The notes beneath the pieces are model-generated. The model was not told the DNA's origin and searched no databases. It worked only from the letters and a program-made list of their open reading frames with translations. Made by a program: the position numbers and the translations under genes. From Bacteroidetes bacterium UBA2322 (GTDB lineage Bacteria > Bacteroidota > Bacteroidia > Chitinophagales > UBA2359), in NCBI GenBank assembly GCA_002345145.1, contig DDVC01000103.1:1-11468 (forward strand): DNA of 11,468 nt, written 5' to 3'. Every line of letters starts with the position of its first letter. The first letter of the stretch is position 1. This document shows positions 8,801 through 11,468 of this stretch, piece after piece.

Positions 8801-9121
8801 CGGGTCGGTAATAGGCATATTGTTTGTGCCGCAGGTAAGTGTTACGCTACAGTCAATTTTAATTGCCAGTGGGCTGGTGGCATCTATAAAAGGTCTTACG
8901 GCATTGGGGCAGGATGTGCCGCCGTTTAATGCGCCTTGGTGTGTGGTGATGGTGTAACCGCTTGATGGCGAGGTTGTGCCATGACAATTGCCGCAGCCAT
9001 AGTTGTTAATAAAATTCTGCACATCGGTGGTGTAGAAATAGGGCTGTGCTTGTGCGTTATATGGTTGAGTGGTAAACCATGCCAAAAGCAATGTCAATGC
9101 GAAACGTAAATAAGTGTTCAT
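2855..9121 (-). CDS. Giant T9SS-secreted multidomain surface protein with N-terminal cytochrome c-like domain
   Basis: A 2088-residue exported protein. In order: signal peptide (1-25, probable cleavage after AQA); cytochrome c-like domain with heme motif CGNCH at 43-47, candidate distal Met102 and a C-terminal ALIRNWIRAGG helix; two copies of a roughly 205-residue beta-rich module (141-345, 448-652); six Cys-framed repeats of about 90 residues (348-435, 652-739, 743-835, 839-930, 1410-1501, 1505-1592); lamin-tail domains (935-1098 and 1234-1393) around a Calx-beta domain (1113-1228); Ig-like regions (1595-1770); two motifs of the GCTNALALNYNP..DDGSC kind (1779-1826); a SprB repeat (1922-1980); and a T9SS type A sorting domain (2004-2088). 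It should pass Sec, have heme attached in the periplasm, and be moved across the outer membrane to the surface. Function is not known: adhesion or a surface redox role are both inferences. It is monocistronic, with its own terminator and a 7-bp repeat tract just before the start. Confidence 0.95.
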   Translation of the reverse strand: MNTYLRFALTLLLAWFTTQPYNAQAQPYFYTTDVQNFINNYGCGNCHGTTSPSSGYTITTHQGALNGGTSCPNAVRPFIDATSPLAIKIDCSVTLTCGTNNMPITDPCSVTAADIALIRNWIRAGGLGDNTFCQSFTGAPLTIDFTGFTGTGFANPPTAAQLNSKIWTLSGFATDVYRSGGANTAANFARGATTGNVTTGGLYALNYGTGGSNQALMIQPTGTVFFNADANMNLQVCNNSGSTLTSIDLSYDILVRNDQGRANNFNFFYSTDGFNYTQVTALNYTSPADADATPAYVTIPRNTTLTGLNIPNGAMFFLRWKGGDAGGSGSRDEFALDNITLSVPAPVCTISGVSAAAATCSGANATFNVSFTVSGGSGVYNVINTANNDILASGSASPITVTINNSTGGSINVNVVDAGNPACAGTAVAVTYPNCTPADPCEDYTGSPLLINFTGFNGSGFTNVPAAGQLGSAIWNFSGFSETYSFGGQNTTGDYARGVTTGGVTSGGIYALNYGTGGSNQALWIQPTGTDFSSSNSHIVLAVCNFTGNTLNSVNVAYDIVVLNDSPRANNFNFSYSTNGITFTPVTALNYTTPEAPDATPAVTTVPRTTVLTGLSLANNATLYLRWTGGDVSGSGNRDEMGLDNIVLSPPCQISNVAATTATCSGNNATFNVSFTPANSSGNFNVINTANNQILASGSSSPIAVSIPNSLGGSISVNVVDAANSNCAGTPINVTLPTCVATCVISNLTATPVCDGIGQYDLTVSFNVTNPTGFAYNISVGTTNFNGNLYAGGSAQTITLQNLPEGNGITPVAVVVTDAGNAACTATTSFIAPNCTPTCGFSNLTATTPCSGNNLYNLTINFNVANPVGTGYVVNVNGANYNGAYAAGAAQTLTITNLPAGTGSTSGTINITDNTNSVCTTDTTYIIPNCAPNTCPTLVLSGYVEGTGFNKCVEIFNGTGAPVNLASYTIDVYFNGSTVAGSSIPLSGTLAAGAYYLVCHPDADIAGALAGLTPNQTSTGINFNGDDGVALVFTNTIVDVLGTIGTDPGAEWVGTACTGGTADQTLVKKVVGGPCTYGTFNGATGFNAVIDALYSCYPINNVTNMYSYQQPPTQVSFLQATAAVSEVAGTYNLCVSIIQPSASVATTVQVALTGGTATNGADITTYTTQTLTFPAGSSANQCTTLTITNDTDVEGAETLIFTLQNASGGNNAFIGTNGTITLTINDDDEGDQPCPDLVISAYVEGSGFNKCVEIYNGTGATVNLSNYAIYQYFNGSAVNPTIIPLTGALANNSYFLLCHVDAVLQGLIPNQTANNLNFNGDDAVVLRNTATNQNLDVVGTIGTDPGTEWVGTTCTGGTADQTLVKKNLGLLCPYNTFDGVTNFSNVVDALYDCYPNNTSNVLNTWQNITCDISNIQTSTVCTSQFLYDLIVTFTVIDPVGASYIVTINGVNYTRLYSGSSNQSFIITGLPEGDGIATTTVTITDATYSQCNEVASYTVPDCTQPCTISETSAQAICSGNGVYNLTVQFSATNPVANGYVISVNGMSYNFNYAAGAAQTATITNLSGGSGILIISDASDASCTATATYTVPNCVFVCSTLDGTQNVSVTAVCSGQPVEYNVGGVINNNYTGGLVTWVYSSIPGFDAYATGALPFTGTLPANNGCAPVNYYLKARLDGVTGCTQSSGEFTVAVYPIPTLTITQQGGCTASVSSSCAALISYTNPSTGAVVNTTGAAAAYTAQNCTAGSVIFTAAIPGAPANCQATLAVPYVCNQGGCGVTGCTNALALNYNPFAAVDDGSCLFEACTDPTATNYTPPAANIVSNNSLCVYAPCNLPFTLVNNTQGGGINPSFFDVYTLTLSGTPLYQFQWNISGYVQYSVNLNVITLVVADNATWSVTVTDGSGCVTTISNTGLNGNPTNAPLAIINAVTTADTGAGNGAIDITVGGGAPPYGYLWSNGATTQDISGLPSAWYVVTVTDQAGNQTVGWYWIPKQTRGRGKTADNLLMEVYPNPFSKTTNVSFITHSGAHATVEVFNLAGMHIAQLFDGYTQAGQPQNLTFDAANLPDGMYIIQVITNTGEMQHTRVMVHK
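2858..3112 (-). other. T9SS type A C-terminal sorting domain (residues 2004-2088 of the giant protein)
   Basis: The last 85 residues carry the hallmark pattern: a MEVYPNPFSKTTNVSF start, a central VEVFNLAGMHIAQLF strand pair, the ANLPDGMYIIQV segment, and a terminal strand ending in a basic residue (VMVHK). In this family the domain is recognised by the outer-membrane T9SS and usually removed on anchoring. Confidence 0.95.
4943..5422 (-). repeat. Second lamin-tail domain copy (residues 1234-1393)
   Basis: A lamin-tail-type beta domain: DLVISAYVEGSGFNKCVEI, then NLNFNGDDAVVL, and a GTIGTDPGTEWVGTTCTGG block. It is closely similar to the copy at residues 935-1098. The DNA at 5038-5104 matches 5929-5995 with only four mismatches in 67 bases, so the two copies are recent duplicates or are kept alike by gene conversion. 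Confidence 0.85.
5828..6319 (-). repeat. First lamin-tail domain copy (residues 935-1098)
   Basis: It shows the same order of motifs as the second copy: LVLSGYVEGTGFNKCVEIF, INFNGDDGVALVF and GTIGTDPGAEWVGTACTGG. Between the two copies lies a Calx-beta-like domain (residues 1113-1228) with the typical ATNGADITTY and NDTDVEGAETLIFTL motifs and an acidic NDDD end that suggests calcium binding. Confidence 0.85.
6905..8701 (-). repeat. Tandem duplication of a 307-residue A-B module
   Basis: Residues 141-435 and 448-739 repeat the same two-part unit, with a period of 307 residues (921 bp). Part A starts with an INFTGFNGSGF-type strand and includes ALNYGTGGSNQAL, RANNFNF.YST and a terminal SG.RDE..LDNI strand. 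Part B is the Cys-framed repeat with NVINTANN.ILASGS and SI.VNVVDA. I do not recognise a named family for part A; it looks like a jelly-roll-type beta sandwich. Confidence 0.8.
8723..9046 (-). other. Cytochrome c-like heme domain (residues 26-133 of the giant protein)
   Basis: The single CxxCH motif is CGNCH (bases 8981-8995). It is followed about 55 residues later by CGTNNMPI, whose Met102 is the likely sixth heme ligand, and by an ADIALIRNWIRAGG helix typical of small class I-like cytochromes in environmental Bacteroidota and Planctomycetes. Additional cysteines (71, 91, 97, 108) may form disulfides. Heme attachment is inferred from the motif. Confidence 0.8.
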
Positions 9122-9128
9122 GTTATTT

Positions 9129-9170
9129 AGTTATGAGTTATGAGTTATGAGTTATGAGTTATGAGTTATG
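9129..9170. repeat. 7-bp simple repeat, six perfect AGTTATG units, in the giant gene's leader
   Basis: Six identical heptamers lie 7 bp before the ATG (9121) of the giant gene and would be transcribed in its 5' leader, or sit within its promoter if the start of transcription is close. Perfect short tandem repeats of this kind can gain or lose units by slipped-strand mispairing. No other copies are seen in the window. Confidence 0.95.
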
Positions 9171-9358
9171 AGAGGTGTGGGTATTGAAAAGGGGGTTGTT
9201 ATGAACATGGAGAGGTGCAGTCCTTGGATATTGTACAAGAGATGAAGATGAATGCCATATCTGCCAATTACCCAACAGGTATCATCTACTAAGTACCAAA
9301 ATACCATCTGCCGCGCAACGAAAGCCGAGTACTATATACCAAGTACTAAAAATCTGCA

Positions 9359-9366
9359 CAAAATTA
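9359..9366 (-). promoter_or_regulatory. Candidate -7 box (TAATTTTG on the minus strand) for the giant gene
   Basis: It is the only full match to TAnnTTTG that I found on the minus strand between the two divergent genes. It would give a long leader of about 230 nt that includes the 7-bp repeat tract. A clear -33 element is not seen, so a closer non-consensus promoter is possible. Confidence 0.3.
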
Positions 9367-9431
9367 ACACTTATTAGGGTAAAATGCTTGCTTAATGATA
9401 TTACCAAACTGTTAAGAGCAATCAAAAGGGC

Positions 9432-9447
9432 GTTTTAGGTTCAAAAC
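9432..9447. promoter_or_regulatory. Small hairpin with AGGTTC loop, upstream of thiL
   Basis: GTTTT-AGGTTC-AAAAC forms a 5-bp stem. The 14-base core TTTTAGGTTCAAAA is identical to 10828-10841, where it lies before the last gene and the stem is extended to 7 bp with a different closing pair. It may be a shared regulator site or a short RNA element; its role is unknown. Confidence 0.35.
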
Positions 9448-9535
9448 TGCGTTCTTATGGCGCATACATGAACTCAAAATTGGTGTTTTGCGTTTTAATT
9501 TGTTACTTCATAATACCAAACTGTACTGCCTACTC

Positions 9536-10597
9536 ATGAAACACCAAAACGGAAGTGAATCTCAGAAAGACCAGCCGCAACTAACACCCATCAGCAAATT
9601 GGGCGAGTTTGGGTTAATAGACCACCTTACCAAAAACTTTCACCCAAAACACCCAACTACGGTAAAAGGCATAGGCGATGATGCTGCGGTAATAGATAAC
9701 AGGGGTAAACTAACCGTAGTAAGTACCGATATGCTGGTAGAGGGCATTCATTTTGATTTTATTTACACCCCGCTCAAATACTTAGGCTACAAATCGGTGG
9801 TGGTAAACCTTTCTGATATTTATGCCATGAATGCCACGCCCAAGCAAATTACCGTTTCCATAGCCGTATCGAGCCGCTTTACCGTTGAAGCCCTTGATGA
9901 GTTTTATGCCGGTGTAGCCGAGGCTTGCCACTTTTACAACGTTGATTTGGTGGGAGGCGATACCAGCAGCTCCCATAAAGGCATGATAATAAGCATTACC
10001 GCCATAGGTGAAGCCAACCCCGATGAACTGGTTTATCGGAGCGGCGCACAAGAGAAAGACTATATTTGTGTAAGCGGTAACTTAGGCGCTGCCTATTTGG
10101 GTTTGCAAATCTTGGAGCGCGAAAAAAGATTATACTTAGAAGACCCCAATATAAAACCCGAATTAGATACCTTTCCTTACCTTGTAGAAAGACAACTTAA
10201 ACCCGAAGCCCGAAACGATATTATGGACATTTTGCGCAATGCACAAATTAAGCCCACCGCCATGATTGACGTTTCCGATGGGCTTTCTTCCGATATATTA
10301 CACATTTGTAAGCAATCAAACGTAGGGTGCCGTCTGTTTGAAGAAAATATACCCCTACACGCCCAAACAGCAGAGGCAGCCCAAACTTTTAACCTATCGC
10401 CCATTACCTGTGCCCTCAACGGTGGTGAAGATTACGAACTGCTCTTTACCATACCGCCCCACCAAATCAACCAATTAGAGGGGGTGCATGGCATTGGCAT
10501 TATAGGGCGCATTACCCACCCCAAAGAACACCCTACCCTATTTACATCGGGCGGACAAACCCATCGGCTCATTGCACAGGGGTGGAGGCATGTGTAA
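9536..10597 (+). CDS. thiL: Thiamine-monophosphate kinase ThiL
   Basis: Phosphorylates thiamine monophosphate with ATP to thiamine pyrophosphate, the last step of cofactor synthesis, in the cytoplasm. From the ATG at 9536 it is 353 residues, near the usual Bacteroidota length. All family motifs are intact: SKLGEFGLIDHLT at 20-32, the metal-binding GIGDDAAV at 45-52, STDMLVEGIHF at 63-73, NLSDIYAMNATPKQ at 91-104, VGGDTSSS at 139-146, DVSDGLSSD at 245-253 and GGEDYELLF at 296-304. A TTG at 9488 would add 16 residues, but those are not family-like and the ATG fits the alignment, so the ATG is chosen. No other thiamine genes flank it. It is transcribed away from the giant gene and closed by its own terminator. 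Confidence 0.96.
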   Translation: MKHQNGSESQKDQPQLTPISKLGEFGLIDHLTKNFHPKHPTTVKGIGDDAAVIDNRGKLTVVSTDMLVEGIHFDFIYTPLKYLGYKSVVVNLSDIYAMNATPKQITVSIAVSSRFTVEALDEFYAGVAEACHFYNVDLVGGDTSSSHKGMIISITAIGEANPDELVYRSGAQEKDYICVSGNLGAAYLGLQILEREKRLYLEDPNIKPELDTFPYLVERQLKPEARNDIMDILRNAQIKPTAMIDVSDGLSSDILHICKQSNVGCRLFEENIPLHAQTAEAAQTFNLSPITCALNGGEDYELLFTIPPHQINQLEGVHGIGIIGRITHPKEHPTLFTSGGQTHRLIAQGWRHV

Positions 10598-10633
10598 GAG
10601 TTAAATCGGTTTTACTTGTTACGTATGCACAAA

Positions 10634-10671
10634 TACTTGACCAATTTTGGTCAAGTACAGTTTATTTTTTA
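10634..10671 (+). terminator. Intrinsic terminator of thiL
   Basis: A perfect 11-bp inverted repeat (10634-10644 and 10647-10657) is followed after three bases by a T-rich run (10661-10670). The two-base centre means the real loop is a little larger and the stem somewhat shorter. It lies 36 bp past the thiL stop. The stem is only moderately GC-rich. Confidence 0.8.
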
Positions 10672-10824
10672 TTTGCCACACTTTTTTCCTGCAAGCCCTA
10701 TTTTTTAAAAACAAAATTGTATTAACCCTAACTACAAAAGCATCAAGGTTTGTGCAAAAAAAACATTAAAAGGGCTTTTACACACGATTTTTGATGAACA
10801 CAGCGTATTAAGTGCCACGTAGTT

Positions 10825-10844
10825 GCTTTTTAGGTTCAAAAAGC
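10825..10844. promoter_or_regulatory. Hairpin with AGGTTC loop, upstream of the last gene
   Basis: GCTTTTT and AAAAAGC pair around the loop AGGTTC, 45 bp before the ATG at 10890. The inner 14 bases are identical to a site upstream of thiL. No T-run follows, so it is unlikely to be a terminator. Confidence 0.4.
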
Positions 10845-10889
10845 AGAGGGTACGCCACTCTTACTCTGATGTTTAAAATAAACTGTGCC

Positions 10890-11468
10890 ATGCGCAAACT
10901 ATTGTTCCTGTTACTGCTCGGCGCTTTGGTGAGCGTCCAACTGTATGCTCAAAAACCACCTGTGAGCGATTACGACCGTTATTTAATGGAGGAAGATGAA
11001 GAAGACGACATAAGAGATGCTGTTTACCATATATACGTTGGTACATTTCCCAATGCCGATTTGTGGGAACTCAACAAACTGTCTAACAGCTCTAAAGTGT
11101 TAACTAAACAACTTTCCGATAGTACCTTAGTTTTTTTAGGACCCTACAAACAAGAAACTGTAGCAATAAAAGAATGGTCAGGTGTAATTATAGATGGCTT
11201 TAAAGATGCCCGCATTTACCGGAATGAGCAAAATATAACGCCTACTGCAAAAGGGCAGATTTTTTCTTATAAGGAAGCGCTTGCTGCCGGTGAGCTGGCA
11301 GGTCTTAAACCCGAAAAGCTAAGTCAAATTGCCGCCCCTAAACCGGCAGTAGTACAAGCTCCACCCCCGCCGCCCTCTAAAGCAGAAGAAACGGTAGCCA
11401 TTACCACCCCACCCCCTGCTCAGGAAGAACCCATTTTGCCGCCCACGCCGGTTTTTACGCCCCCCCCT
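10890..11468 (+). CDS. Secreted protein with SPOR-like domain and proline-rich tail (3' end outside window)
   Basis: An open frame runs to the right edge: 193 codons from the ATG at 10890, or 200 from an in-frame ATG at 10869. The later ATG is preferred because it starts a compact signal peptide (MRK, then LLFLLLLGALVSV, cleavage near YAQ). After an acidic stretch (EEDEEDD) comes a region of about 65 residues, YHIYVGTF ... LVFLGPYK ... GFKDARIYR, whose order resembles a SPOR (peptidoglycan-binding) domain: a first strand with VGTF, a central GPY turn and a final GF.DA strand. The rest is Pro-rich (PPPPP, TPPP) and looks like a flexible linker to domains not in the window. The SPOR assignment is by eye and tentative; signal peptide and export are well supported. 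It is a separate transcription unit after the thiL terminator. Confidence 0.75.
   Translation, partial: MRKLLFLLLLGALVSVQLYAQKPPVSDYDRYLMEEDEEDDIRDAVYHIYVGTFPNADLWELNKLSNSSKVLTKQLSDSTLVFLGPYKQETVAIKEWSGVIIDGFKDARIYRNEQNITPTAKGQIFSYKEALAAGELAGLKPEKLSQIAAPKPAVVQAPPPPPSKAEETVAITTPPPAQEEPILPPTPVFTPPP

Larger units (their letters stand above)
9122..9535. other. Divergent intergenic region between the giant gene and thiL
   Basis: No gene is supported here. It holds the 7-bp repeat tract, one candidate minus-strand -7 box (9359-9366), an 11-bp direct repeat TACCAAACTGT (9402-9412 and 9514-9524), a palindromic AGTACT pair around 9330-9349, and a small hairpin at 9432-9447. An in-frame TTG at 9488 could extend thiL leftward but is not preferred. 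No TPP riboswitch core was recognised. Confidence 0.7.
10598..10868. other. Intergenic region between thiL and the last gene
   Basis: It contains the thiL terminator (10634-10671) and the AGGTTC hairpin (10825-10844). The rest is AT-rich with no open frame. A near-match to a -7 box, GATTTTTG, lies around 10789-10796 but has one mismatch and no supporting -33 element. Confidence 0.6.

Noticed and set aside
2960..8957. Many plus-strand open frames of 60-160 codons inside the giant gene
   Set aside because: They lie antisense to a continuous 2088-codon frame with clear domains and follow its repetitive, GC-rich codons. None shows a recognisable domain of its own.
9488..9535. TTG-initiated N-terminal extension of ThiL
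   Set aside because: The 16 extra residues are not family-like, and an ATG at 9536 fits the usual start of the protein.
9122..9535. TPP riboswitch upstream of thiL
   Set aside because: Neither the CTGAGA-type nor the pyrophosphate-sensor core motifs were recognised in this region.
9782..10419. Minus-strand open frames inside thiL
   Set aside because: They are antisense to intact ThiL motifs and are explained as shadows of that gene.

Overview
The window looks like a member of the Bacteroidota. The evidence is a very large secreted protein ending in a type IX secretion (T9SS) type A sorting domain with a SprB-type repeat and lamin-tail domains, promoter-like TAnnTTTG boxes in place of sigma70 boxes, and the absence of clear Shine-Dalgarno sequences. 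I cannot name a genus.

Layout from left to right. Positions 1-379 are a perfect-length 21-bp tandem array, 18 units long and open at the left edge. It stays open in one frame (heptapeptide RGVTIGQ) and ends at a stop at 421. Positions 422 to about 818 hold no gene apart from a likely promoter. A plus-strand MFS transporter of the UMF1/Atg22-like type ends at 2144. It converges, 9 bp apart, on a minus-strand Uma2-family (DUF820) PD-(D/E)XK nuclease-like gene (2154-2687). Next is a strong intrinsic terminator (2779-2815) that serves a 2088-residue minus-strand gene (2855-9121). This giant gene encodes a signal peptide, a monoheme cytochrome c-like domain (CGNCH), a duplicated beta-rich module, six copies of a Cys-framed repeat, two lamin-tail domains flanking a Calx-beta domain, Ig-like and GCT..LNYNP..DDGSC motifs, a SprB repeat and a T9SS sorting domain. 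Six copies of a 7-bp repeat end 7 bp before its start codon.

Divergent from it is thiL (thiamine-monophosphate kinase, 9536-10597), closed by a hairpin/U-tract terminator. The window ends inside a secreted protein with a SPOR-like domain and a proline-rich tail (10890 to the edge).

The genes do not form one pathway. They appear to be independent transcription units with alternating orientations. The most notable items are the heme-containing T9SS surface protein with a hypermutable-type repeat in its leader, the 21-bp coding-compatible array, and a small hairpin with an identical AGGTTC loop placed upstream of both thiL and the last gene.
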